Assembly (NCBI GenBank): GCA_019637295.1
Contig: JAHBVX010000012.1
Span: 124,001 to 188,000 of the forward strand
Origin: Polyangiaceae bacterium
GTDB taxonomy: Bacteria; Myxococcota_A; Polyangia; Polyangiales; Polyangiaceae
Direction of reading: 5' to 3'
Length of the DNA: 64,000 bases
A program made the position numbers and the translations under genes. Positions 8,820 through 16,572 of the stretch are shown here, piece by piece (the first letter of the stretch is position 1; every line of letters begins with the position of its first letter). The notes beneath the pieces were generated by a model. It made no database searches. It was not told the DNA's origin and worked only from the letters and a program-made list of their open reading frames with translations.

Positions 8820-10460
8820 TCACTCGAGCATCTTCTCGAGCAGGTCGTCGTCCGTGCCGTCCTCGCTGGGGGGCTTCTTCGAGCCTTCGCTGTCGCCGCC
8901 TGGCTCACCGTCAGCGGCGTCCTTGTCGCCGCCCATCATGTCCTTCAGCAGGTCATCCATCTCGTCCTCCGAGTCCGGCTCGGTGGTGTCCGGCGTGTCG
9001 GGGTCCGGGGTCGAGTCTTCGTCCGGCGGAGGGGCCTCGACCTCCTTGCCCTTGCCCCACTTCGCCTTGTCCTCCGGCGTACAGGGCAGCGGGTTGTTGC
9101 GGTCCTCCTGCACGCACTCCATCTGCCAGGCGTCCCGGGGCGGCTCGCCAAACTCCGCCGCCTTCGCGCGAGCCTCGGCGATGTCCCCTTCGATCAAGAT
9201 CGTCGAGAGCCGCGGGATCGTCATCAGCAGCACCAAGCCCACCAGCAGGATGCCGATGAACGGCAGCGCGATGCGGTAGAGCTGCACCATGGGTCGGTTG
9301 AACCGGAAGCTGGTGACGAACAGGTTCTGGCCCAACGGGGGGGACAGGTAGGCGATCTCGAGGTTCAACAGGAACATCATCGCCATGTGGAACGGCGAGA
9401 GCCCGAACTCCGCAGCGAACGGGATCAGCAGCGGAACGGCGACCAAGATGGCGCTGAACCCATCCATCACCATCCCCTGGATGTAGAGGAACACGTTCAG
9501 CGTGATCAGGAACTGCCAGCGCTCGGTGACGCCCGCGCTCGTCACCCACTCGAACACCTGACGCGGGATCTGCTGCGTGATGATGTAGTTGGTCAGCGCG
9601 ACGGCCATGGCCATGATCAGGATCACGGCGCCAGCGAGCGCGATGGCGCTCTTGGCGATGCGCGGAAGGTCCCTCCACTTCAGATCCTTGTAGGCGTAGA
9701 TCTCGATCAAGACCACGTACAGGGCTGCGACCGCCGCGCTCTCGTCGATCTCCGTCAGGCCAGTCGCGAGTCCCCCCAGGATCAAGACGGGGATGCCGAG
9801 CTCCCACTTCATGTACCAGAGGCTCTTGCGCATCTCGGTAATGTCGGGTGGGTTCGTGGGGATCTTGGCCTTGATGCCCACATACGCCGCGTGCACGCCG
9901 AGCAACGCGATCACCAGAAAGCCCGGGATGATGCCGGCCTTGAACGCTTTGGTGAAGTCGATGCCCGCGACCAGCGAGTAGACCAGGATCGGCAGCGACG
10001 GGGGCAAGAGCAGGCCCAGCGAGCCGCCCGTCATGACCAGGCCCAGGGAGTAGCCCTCGGGGTAGCCGCGCTTGCGCAGCGCCGGGTAGAGCAGCGCGCC
10101 GATGGCCACGATGGTCACGGCGCTGCCGCCGGTGAGCGTCGTGAAGAATGCGCTAGCGAAGATGCAGACGATCGCCAAGCCGCCCGGCATCCAGCCGAAG
10201 AACGCGTTCGACGCGCGGACGATGCGCTCCGGGGTCCTCGACTCGGCCATCACGTAGCCGATGAAGGTGAACAGCGGGACCGTCACCAGGATGGGTGATC
10301 CCGCGAACCGCTCGTCGAGCACGTCTGGCGCCAAGAAGCGCAGGTTGTGCATCGACTCTTCGGGATGCGTCATCCACGCCAGCTGCGAGGCGCCCGCCAT
10401 CACGGCAAACACCGGCGCGCCGATGAGCGCGAAGATCAACACGAAGAGGAGGATGATCAC
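8820..10460 (-). CDS. dctM: TRAP transporter large permease, DctM type, with acidic C-terminal extension
   Basis: This is the 546-residue membrane channel subunit of a tripartite ATP-independent periplasmic transporter, which imports an organic acid-like solute with Na+ or H+. The DctM signature is clear: MAGASQLAWM, FTFIGYVMAESRTPERIV, ALLYPALRKRGYPEGYSLGLV, GGSLGLLLPPSLPILVY and LSPPLGQNLFVTSF, spanning about 11-12 helices to residue 430. The usual family length is 425-440, so the last 100 or so residues are an addition. They contain two Cys (MECVQ, PCTPED) and then a long Asp/Glu/Pro/Gly-rich tail. The ATG overlaps the dctQ stop by four bases (ATGA), which implies translational coupling. 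It is the last gene of the unit, convergent with the phosphatase-like gene. Confidence 0.95.
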   Translation of the reverse strand: MIILLFVLIFALIGAPVFAVMAGASQLAWMTHPEESMHNLRFLAPDVLDERFAGSPILVTVPLFTFIGYVMAESRTPERIVRASNAFFGWMPGGLAIVCIFASAFFTTLTGGSAVTIVAIGALLYPALRKRGYPEGYSLGLVMTGGSLGLLLPPSLPILVYSLVAGIDFTKAFKAGIIPGFLVIALLGVHAAYVGIKAKIPTNPPDITEMRKSLWYMKWELGIPVLILGGLATGLTEIDESAAVAALYVVLIEIYAYKDLKWRDLPRIAKSAIALAGAVILIMAMAVALTNYIITQQIPRQVFEWVTSAGVTERWQFLITLNVFLYIQGMVMDGFSAILVAVPLLIPFAAEFGLSPFHMAMMFLLNLEIAYLSPPLGQNLFVTSFRFNRPMVQLYRIALPFIGILLVGLVLLMTIPRLSTILIEGDIAEARAKAAEFGEPPRDAWQMECVQEDRNNPLPCTPEDKAKWGKGKEVEAPPPDEDSTPDPDTPDTTEPDSEDEMDDLLKDMMGGDKDAADGEPGGDSEGSKKPPSEDGTDDDLLEKMLE

Positions 10461-11920
10461 GACTTGTCCTCCTCGTTGTCGTCGGAGGGGTCGTCGCTGG
10501 TGGAACCTTCGGCGTCGTCAGTCTTGGCGACCGCCGCGGGTAGCGGCTCGGTCTCGGCGTCGTCGGGCTCCTTGGCGGGAGGGTCGCCGGCGCCCTCGGT
10601 CGGCGCCGACTCGGCTTCCACGTCCTTTGGCTCGCTCTTCGCGGCGCGGGTGTCGTCTGGCTCGGGCTCCTCGCCTCGAGGGTCGTCACTCGGAGCGTCG
10701 TCACTCGGAGCGTCGTCGGCTCGAGCCGACGCGGGCTCCGGCACTTCGGCGGCGGTGGACACCGGCTCGTCGATCCCGTCGTCGTCTTCACCGCCGCGCT
10801 GCTTGATGTCGGCGCCTTCGAGCTCGGGCTCCGTGCTGATGTGTCCGGCGAAGGCCAGCAGGGAGAGCAAGAGGAAGCGGAACGCCATGACCAGCAGGCC
10901 GAAGGGGAAGACCAGGTTGGCCGCCTTGATCAGCTCGCCCCGAGGCTCGCCGCGCTCGGGGACGACGACGATCGGCGACCGCGTCAGGTCGTTCGACATC
11001 TTGAGCGCGTCGATCTTCTCCCTGCCGTACCGCTCGACGAAGCCCGACTCTTCGAGCCAGGCGTTCCACTGACTGCCCGTGAGCCACTCCGAGTACCGCT
11101 CGCCCTTGAGCACCTTGGGCAGGCTCTTCATGTCCAGAGAGGCCTGCTTGCGAGCGATGAACAGGTCTTCGCCCATGCCGGAGGTCACCGCCTTGAACTT
11201 CTCTGTCGGGCGCGCGTCGGCCTTGGCGCCGAAGTCCTCGATCGCGATGTGGTCGAAGAAACCCCAGGCAGCGGCGCCGCAGATCAGCGCGGTACCCACC
11301 CAGCCAGCTATGACCATGGGCAAGCGCACGCGGCTGCTCACGAAGCGAGTCACCAGATCGATGGTGATGTGCTTGCCGCTCGCCGTCGCCAGCGAGCCGC
11401 CCAGCAGCGCCAGCAGCAGCGTGAGCCGCGTGCCGACTCCGCGCAGCCCTCCGACCAACGTGAGCGTGGACGCCTGCTGGTACCAGTTGAGCAGGTTCGT
11501 CGACCACTCGATGCCCACGTTCTGCCAGTATTTGGCGGCGAACACTCCGATGAGCACAGCGGAGACGGACGCGATCCGCTGCGGGACCTTGCCCGCCTTC
11601 TTCGCCGCGAAGAAGGCGATGAGCCCCAGCACCATGGCGCCGGTGATGGCGCGAAACACGAGCCCGGCCTTACCCGCGTCGGGTGGGGTGCTGAGGCCCT
11701 TGAGCGACACCCACAGGGACAGCACGATCACCTCGGTCAGGAGTACCGCGGCGCACAGCCATGCCTCCCAGCGAGTCCACAGCACGTCGACCTTCACGAA
11801 GGGCAGCGCCCAGGCGGCGCCGCGGGGCTCCGACGGGATTGAGTCCTGCTCGATGGTGTGCCCGCTCCCCGTCGGCGCTGGATCCTCGGCCTCGTCCCGG
11901 TCGTGCTCCTCTCCAGCCAT
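10457..11920 (-). CDS. dctQ: TRAP transporter small permease, DctQ type, greatly enlarged
   Basis: I start this at ATG 11920 (MAGEEHDRDEAED). The open frame continues 38 codons upstream, into the hairpin region after dctP, and that part is unlikely to be translated. The DctQ core is recognisable: WTRWEAWLCAAVLLTEV in the first helix and GSLATASGKHITIDLV in the middle. At 487 residues it is more than twice the usual 160-200. The extra material is an extra helix pair (about 75-130), a hydrophilic insertion of about 110 residues between late helices (about 255-365), and an Asp/Glu/Ala/Pro-rich C-terminus of about 110 residues. DctQ normally pairs with DctM in the membrane. The acidic tails of Q and M look alike and may do something together, which is inference. 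Confidence 0.9.
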   Translation of the reverse strand: MAGEEHDRDEAEDPAPTGSGHTIEQDSIPSEPRGAAWALPFVKVDVLWTRWEAWLCAAVLLTEVIVLSLWVSLKGLSTPPDAGKAGLVFRAITGAMVLGLIAFFAAKKAGKVPQRIASVSAVLIGVFAAKYWQNVGIEWSTNLLNWYQQASTLTLVGGLRGVGTRLTLLLALLGGSLATASGKHITIDLVTRFVSSRVRLPMVIAGWVGTALICGAAAWGFFDHIAIEDFGAKADARPTEKFKAVTSGMGEDLFIARKQASLDMKSLPKVLKGERYSEWLTGSQWNAWLEESGFVERYGREKIDALKMSNDLTRSPIVVVPERGEPRGELIKAANLVFPFGLLVMAFRFLLLSLLAFAGHISTEPELEGADIKQRGGEDDDGIDEPVSTAAEVPEPASARADDAPSDDAPSDDPRGEEPEPDDTRAAKSEPKDVEAESAPTEGAGDPPAKEPDDAETEPLPAAVAKTDDAEGSTSDDPSDDNEEDKS

Positions 11921-12044
11921 CGACCGGACGTTAGCCCGAAACGCCCAGAGACAATGCCGTTTTTGCAGCGGCTGCGCAGCGGCGAGGGGGAGCTCGGGGG
12001 CCGGGACCCGCCGAGCCCGCGCCGCCCGAGACACAAAACGACAC

Positions 12045-12069
12045 GGGCCGAGCCCAGAGGGCCCGGCCC
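12045..12069 (-). terminator. Hairpin with T-tract between dctP and dctQ
   Basis: GGGCCGAGCCC (12045-12055) pairs with GGGCCCGGCCC (12059-12069) with one mismatch and a 3-base loop. On the minus strand the stem is followed by a short TTTT (within GTCGTTTTGTGT). It lies 29 bases after the dctP stop and upstream of dctQ. It could terminate or attenuate transcription so that the binding protein is made in excess of the permease. Confidence 0.6.
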
Positions 12070-12097
12070 GCGCGGTGGCGCTAGCGCCGGGGCTGGC

Positions 12098-13096
12098 TCA
12101 GCAGGCGCCGACCTTGGTCAGCGCGCCGCCGGGGATCGCCCCCTTCAGCCGCTCGCACGCCTGCTTGAAGACGCGGCCCCACTCGGCCTTCTCTGCCGTG
12201 GTCGCCTCGTGAGTCGTCATCTTCTTCTTCAGGCGATCGAAGGCCTTCTCGTCCTCGCGCCGAATGGTCTTGGTGAGCGCTTCGGCGGCCTGCTTGCCCG
12301 TGGACTCGACGATCTCGCGCTGGTCTGCCGGGAGCTTGTCGAGCTCCTTCTGGCTCATGACCACCGCGCCGATGCCGAAGTAGGTGGCCGTGGTGTTGAC
12401 GTGGTCGAGGCGCGAGGCCCACTGCAAGAGCTCAGCGGCGAGCGAAGGCGTGTTCATCACGTTGATGCGACCCGAGTTCAGGTTCGGCAAGAAGCCGGTG
12501 ATGCTCGAGGGGACTGCCGAGACGCCGCCGATGGCCTCGTAGATCTTGGGGGCGATGATGTCTTCCGTGATCTGTCCAGGGCGCTTGCCCTTGAGGTCGT
12601 TCGGCACCTTGATGGCGAAGCCCTTCGAGAACACGCGGCCAACACCGACATCGCCGAAGCCGCCGATATGAAAGCCGTCCTTCTTGGCGGCTTCGATCAG
12701 ATCGGGCGCGAGCTTGGCGCGAGCGCGATCCAGCTCGCCCCAGTTCTTGAACGCGCCGGGCATCTGGAGCGCGAGGAAGCGCTTGTCGATGGACGAGAGC
12801 CCGACGGCCGTGATCGCGCCGCCCGAGAGCTGGCCCGACTTGATCTTGCCGACCACCGCGTGCTCCGGACCCGCGGTGCCGTTCCACAGCCAGTCGATCT
12901 CCACTCCCTTGTTGGTCTTCTGCTCCACGGCCTTCGACCAAGTGCGGAAGACCTTGCCCCAGGGACTCCGGGGAGGGGCCTGCGTCGCCATCTTCAGGGT
13001 CGTCTTGGCGTCCCGGGCTTGGGCCTCCGCGAGCTCGGGCGCGGCCATCAACACGAAACCGGCGGCTAGCGTGGCCGCGACGAGTCTGACAGACAT
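12098..13096 (-). CDS. dctP: TRAP transporter periplasmic solute-binding protein, DctP family
   Basis: The 332-residue exported protein has an N-terminal signal peptide (MSVRLVAATLAAGFVLMAAP, cleavage near residue 25 in LAEAQA). DctP family features follow in order: TTLKMATQAPPRSPWGKVF, WLWNGTAGPE, MPGAFKNWGELDRAR, a central GFGDVGVGRVFSKGF hinge strand, KRPGQITEDII, NVMNTPSLAAELLQWA, and C-terminal YFGIGAVVMSQKELDKLPADQREIV. It binds a solute in the periplasm and delivers it to DctQM. A GAGGAGG ribosome site precedes the ATG by about ten bases. A final Cys (VGAC) is odd. The adjacent TatT gene makes this a TatT-type (TPAT) TRAP system. The ligand cannot be read from sequence. Confidence 0.95.
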   Translation of the reverse strand: MSVRLVAATLAAGFVLMAAPELAEAQARDAKTTLKMATQAPPRSPWGKVFRTWSKAVEQKTNKGVEIDWLWNGTAGPEHAVVGKIKSGQLSGGAITAVGLSSIDKRFLALQMPGAFKNWGELDRARAKLAPDLIEAAKKDGFHIGGFGDVGVGRVFSKGFAIKVPNDLKGKRPGQITEDIIAPKIYEAIGGVSAVPSSITGFLPNLNSGRINVMNTPSLAAELLQWASRLDHVNTTATYFGIGAVVMSQKELDKLPADQREIVESTGKQAAEALTKTIRREDEKAFDRLKKKMTTHEATTAEKAEWGRVFKQACERLKGAIPGGALTKVGAC

Positions 13097-13167
13097 GATT
13101 TCTCGATCCTCCTCGACGATTTTTCCCGGGGGTCCTGACGCCGGGCCCTACTTCAGACGATGTGAGC

Positions 13168-13196
13168 TGACAAAGCGTTCAATCGAAATACGTCAA
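13168..13196 (-). promoter_or_regulatory. Possible dctP promoter
   Basis: On the minus strand, TTGACG (13196-13191) is followed 17 bases later by TTGTCA (13173-13168), a fair -35 and a poor -10 box. It lies just beyond the tatT terminator hairpin and about 70 bases before the dctP start. It fits a separate promoter for dctP-dctQ-dctM but is a weak match. Confidence 0.25.
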
Positions 13197-13200
13197 AAAC

Positions 13201-13236
13201 GACCCGGCCCACGCTGAAAGAGCGTTCAGCCGGGTC
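13201..13236 (-). terminator. Intrinsic terminator after tatT
   Basis: GACCCGGC (13201-13208) pairs perfectly with GCCGGGTC (13229-13236), with an inner CGCT/AGCG stem. On the minus strand the hairpin is followed by GTTTTTGACG. It starts 22 bases after the tatT stop. This is one of the best intrinsic terminators in the window and suggests that tatT and dctP are separate transcripts. Confidence 0.65.
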
Positions 13237-13258
13237 CGAGGCCCCGCCTCGCTGGGGC

Positions 13259-14191
13259 TCAGAGCCGGAAACCGCACTCCTCCTGCCACACCTTGTTCCC
13301 GAGGTAGCGGCGGGCCTTGCGTTTCGCAATCACGTTCTGCAGGCGAGCCTCCGGCAGATCATCCCCGGCCGCGAGGATCTCGTTGAGCGTGGCGACGTAG
13401 GCGTTCTTGTCGCCCTTGAAGCAGTAGTAGCGGGCCGCCAAGTTGAGCTTCGTTGGCAAGAACTTGCCACCGGTGACCGCCATCGCCTTGTCGAACATCT
13501 GCTTCGATTCGTCCAGCTCCGCCATGGCGGACCGCGCGTGATAGGCGCCCAGGATGGTGTAACCAGTTCCGTAGACCAGCGTGTCGTCGAGCTCCACGCT
13601 GCGCTTGACCATCTCCACGCCCACGAAGAGCTCGCCGACGATCTCCGGGATGTCGCGAGAGGCGGACACCCAACCGATCCAGGCGTACCCAGCCCAGAGC
13701 AGGTCTTCGGCCTGCTCCTTGTCAGTGAAGTTCGCCTTCAGCCAGGTCTGGATCGAGCCGTGGTCTACGCGAGCCTTGTCGAAGCCATCGGCGTGGTGGG
13801 CGAGCAGCTCCAGGCCGTAGTACTTGGCGCGCTGGTAACCCGCGCGCATTCGCATCAGGTGGTACTCGGCCATCACGTCGTCCCCCGCCTCGTAGGCGCG
13901 CTCGTAGTCGTCCTCGGTGAAGCCGAAGGTCAGCCCGGCCCAGCCGCGAGTGAGCATGAACAAGGCGTCCGTGTTGTCCGGGGCGAGCTTGTGCATGCCC
14001 TCGAGCTGCGCCATGCCCGCATGAGCGGCGCCGCGCGCTACCTCGTAGTCATGCAGCGTGTTGACCGCTCCAGAGCCGTCGCGGGTACCCTTGATCTGCC
14101 CGTTGAGCAGAAGCTTCTTGATGCACCCGGTGGAGCTCGTGGCGAGCGCCGTGAGCAGCAGAGCAGACCCAATCCCTCGGAACCAATTCAT
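13259..14191 (-). CDS. tatT: TatT-like TPR lipoprotein (TRAP transporter T-component)
   Basis: This start gives MNWFRGIGSALLLTALATSS followed by TGC, a signal peptide with a lipobox (Cys near residue 23). An ATG seven codons upstream (14212) is the alternative. The 310-residue protein is helical and TPR-like, with typical TatT segments: MHKLAPDNTDALFMLTRGWAG, FGFTEDDYERA, LLWAGYAWIGWVSASRD, and RSVELDDTLVYGTGYTILGAYHA. TatT proteins are periplasmic lipoproteins that form trimers and bind the TRAP solute-binding protein (TatP/DctP), apparently forming a tunnel for hydrophobic or special ligands. The position immediately upstream of dctP-dctQ-dctM supports this. C-terminal Cys in EECGFRL and Arg/Lys-rich RKARRYLG are visible. 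Confidence 0.88.
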   Translation of the reverse strand: MNWFRGIGSALLLTALATSSTGCIKKLLLNGQIKGTRDGSGAVNTLHDYEVARGAAHAGMAQLEGMHKLAPDNTDALFMLTRGWAGLTFGFTEDDYERAYEAGDDVMAEYHLMRMRAGYQRAKYYGLELLAHHADGFDKARVDHGSIQTWLKANFTDKEQAEDLLWAGYAWIGWVSASRDIPEIVGELFVGVEMVKRSVELDDTLVYGTGYTILGAYHARSAMAELDESKQMFDKAMAVTGGKFLPTKLNLAARYYCFKGDKNAYVATLNEILAAGDDLPEARLQNVIAKRKARRYLGNKVWQEECGFRL

Positions 14192-14224
14192 GATGCAGCC
14201 GAATACCCGCATCCGGCTGGAGTT

Positions 14225-15505
14225 TCAACGCTTCTCGCCCGCCCGCGCCAGCATTGCGCAGGCGACGCGCCCGCGGACGAAGGGATCGTCGTCCGCCAGA
14301 GCGGTCGCGGCCAGGCCGAACTCGCCCAGACCGAGCAGGCTGGTGGCAGCGATGGTGCGGTATCTCGCGGTTTTTGCGCTCAGCTGCTCGACCAGCCGCG
14401 GCTTGACGCTGGCGTCGGCGACCGCCGCCAGCGCGGCTCGGGCTTGCAGCCCGATGTCATCGTCCTTGGGCGCCAGCTTGCGGAGGGCCTCGATGGCTCG
14501 CTCTCGCGCGTCTGCCGTCCCCGCCAGGCGGGCCCACGCCATGACCGCGACCTCCGCGTCTTCCGTCGCGGTGGCCTTCTCGACGGCCGCTCGGGCATCC
14601 ACGTCGTCCAGCGGCACGAGCCGCAGGGCGAGGCGCCGCTCGGTCTCCGTGCCCTGGGAGCTAGCCCGAATCAGCACCGCGACGCCGATGTCTCGCGCCT
14701 CGGCGTCGTGGCGGGTGAGGGCCGCCGCCGCCGCCAGCGGAGGCAGGCCGCTCTCGGTCTCGGCGATGCGCACGAGCTTCTCGCGACCGCCCGCCTCGAA
14801 GCTGGCTTTCATGCCCCAGGCGTCGACCAGCGTGACCCGGGTGGTCTCGTCCGCGCGCGCCCAGAGGTCATCGAGGAGATTGGCGACGTGGGAGCCGCCG
14901 AGCGCACCGAGCGCGCGCGTCGCGATCGACCGACTCAGCGCGTCGGGATCGAGTCGCGCGGACTCGAACAGCGCGTCGACGTCGTCCCGGGAGGGCGCGT
15001 CCACTGCGGCATCGAGGGCGGCGCGCCGCACGCGTTGATCCGGATCCGTGAACCAGCCACGACGCATCGCGAAATCTCGAGGGCGCACCGCAGCCCTCGC
15101 AGCCACGGCCCGCCAGGCGCCGCTCGCGGCGTCGTGATGCCGCTCCACCAACTGCGGAGCGGAGCGCACGCCGAGCTCGTACAGGATGAGGGTCGCTTCC
15201 GCCGCGACGTCGTCCGAGCGCTTGGCGCGCTCCTCGAGCACGTGCGACAGCGGGGCCGCGCAGGCGCGAAAGCTGCGCAGGGTGCTCACGGCGTCCTGTC
15301 CGCGAGCCGAGTGAACCTCTCGGGCCGCGACCGCGCGCGCGAGGTCGAGGGCCTCGCTGCGGTCGAGGGTGCCCTTGTCCTGCGCGGCCTTCACCTCGCG
15401 CTTGAGCGTGGCCAGGTCCCCCGAGAGCGCGCTGTCGACCAGGCTGCTCGTCCCGCAGGAGACCGTCAGCAGGAGCAAAGGCAGCAGCAGCCCAAATCCG
15501 CGCAT
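14225..15505 (-). CDS. HEAT-repeat lipoprotein
   Basis: The 426-residue product starts MRGFGLLLPLLLLTVSCGTS, a lipoprotein signal with Cys at residue 17. The rest is a regular series of paired helices of the HEAT/PBS-lyase type, such as DDVAAEATLILYELGVRSAP, RSIATRALGALGGSHVANLL, and YRTIAATSLLGLGEFGLAATAL. Such repeats make extended protein-binding scaffolds. It ends only 33 bases before the start of tatT on the same strand, so the two envelope lipoproteins are probably co-transcribed. A role in assembling or modulating the TRAP system is possible but rests on position alone. Confidence 0.82.
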   Translation of the reverse strand: MRGFGLLLPLLLLTVSCGTSSLVDSALSGDLATLKREVKAAQDKGTLDRSEALDLARAVAAREVHSARGQDAVSTLRSFRACAAPLSHVLEERAKRSDDVAAEATLILYELGVRSAPQLVERHHDAASGAWRAVAARAAVRPRDFAMRRGWFTDPDQRVRRAALDAAVDAPSRDDVDALFESARLDPDALSRSIATRALGALGGSHVANLLDDLWARADETTRVTLVDAWGMKASFEAGGREKLVRIAETESGLPPLAAAAALTRHDAEARDIGVAVLIRASSQGTETERRLALRLVPLDDVDARAAVEKATATEDAEVAVMAWARLAGTADARERAIEALRKLAPKDDDIGLQARAALAAVADASVKPRLVEQLSAKTARYRTIAATSLLGLGEFGLAATALADDDPFVRGRVACAMLARAGEKR

Positions 15506-15628
15506 GGCGTAGGGTCATAGTCCCAGCTCTGGCGGGTCGCAAACTCGAACTTTGGCGCAGCGCCGCCGCGGGCACCGCGCGGCGGTCGCCCGGAACGTCG
15601 TCGCCGGTCCGGTCCGAGCTGAAGTAGC

Positions 15629-16570
15629 GTGGCGTGGTTGAGAACGGCGGTCCTGGTCAACCCCCACGCGCGGGCTCTGCAGCAGAAGCCCAAGCTGATC
15701 ACGGCAGTGACGCTGGCCGCCGGCGGCTCGGCGCGGGTGTGGGTCACCCGCGATGCGGTCGCCGTCACCCGCGCGGCGGAGGAGATCGCGAGCACTGGCG
15801 CAGAGCGCGTCGTGCTGTGCGGCGGTGACGGCACGCTCATGTCGGCGGTGACGGCCCTACACCGTGCGGCGGCTACCTCCTCGGCTGGGATGCCCGAGTT
15901 GGTCATCGCGCCGGCCGGGACCGTGGCCACGGTCGCGCGCAACTTCGGCCAGCGTGCGGGGCTGCTCGATACCGTACGCCGCGCTGTGGCGTTCGAGCCT
16001 CCCCGCCGGCGCCTGCGCACTCCCACCCTCGAGCTGCAGGTCGAGGAGGGTACCTTGCTGGGTTTCATCTTCGGCACCGGGCTGGTCGCCCGTTTCTTCG
16101 AGAAGTATTACGCGCAGGGCGCCGGAGGCTATCGGCGGGCGGCGCTCATCACCCTGCGCACCTTCGTCGGCTCGTTCGTCGAGGACGCCTATTCCTCCAG
16201 CGTACTCGACCCGCTGCCTTGCGAGGTGACCATCGACGGCGCAACGCTCGAGCCGCGCGCGTTCAGCCTGGTCGTCGCGTCGGTGGTCAAGGACTTGGGG
16301 CTGCACATGTGGGTGACCCCCCGTGCGGCGGAGGACCCCACGCGGCCGCACGTCGTCTGCAAGTCGCTGACCGTCAAGCGACTAGGTCCGCAGGCTCACC
16401 GGGTGCTGCGCGGTCTGCCCATCGAGGGGCCCGGCTTCGATGGGCTGTGCGAGAGGCTGGCGGTCACGTTCCCCGACGCCGCGGGCCCTCTCGTGCTCGA
16501 CGGCGACGTCCTGTTCTCGAGGACCGCGATCGTGCGGGCGGGCCCGGTCGTTCGCGTCGCGGCGTACTGA
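15629..16570 (+). CDS. Diacylglycerol/lipid kinase family protein (DAGK catalytic domain)
   Basis: The 313-residue protein has a GTG start (GTGGCGTGG). The N-terminal half carries the DAGK/NAD-kinase-like fold: LVNPHARALQQKP, then VVLCGGDGTLMSAVTAL near residues 62-78 with the GGDGT nucleotide-binding motif, then IAPAGTVATVARNFG, where families normally have G-T-x-N-x-F/L-A. The C-terminal beta-sandwich includes FSLVVASVVKDLG and ends VLDGDVLFSR, like the family's D-G-E/D element. Members phosphorylate diacylglycerol, sphingoid bases or related lipids using ATP. The motif's Asn is shifted, so substrate and activity are open. It is convergent with the next gene, two bases away. Confidence 0.88.
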   Translation: MAWLRTAVLVNPHARALQQKPKLITAVTLAAGGSARVWVTRDAVAVTRAAEEIASTGAERVVLCGGDGTLMSAVTALHRAAATSSAGMPELVIAPAGTVATVARNFGQRAGLLDTVRRAVAFEPPRRRLRTPTLELQVEEGTLLGFIFGTGLVARFFEKYYAQGAGGYRRAALITLRTFVGSFVEDAYSSSVLDPLPCEVTIDGATLEPRAFSLVVASVVKDLGLHMWVTPRAAEDPTRPHVVCKSLTVKRLGPQAHRVLRGLPIEGPGFDGLCERLAVTFPDAAGPLVLDGDVLFSRTAIVRAGPVVRVAAY

Positions 16571-16572
16571 AC

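Noticed and set aside
10457-12034. DctQ starting at 12034
   Set aside because: The extra 38 codons reach close to the hairpin after dctP (12045-12069), are Arg/Pro-rich and precede an ATG with an acidic, plausible N-terminus.
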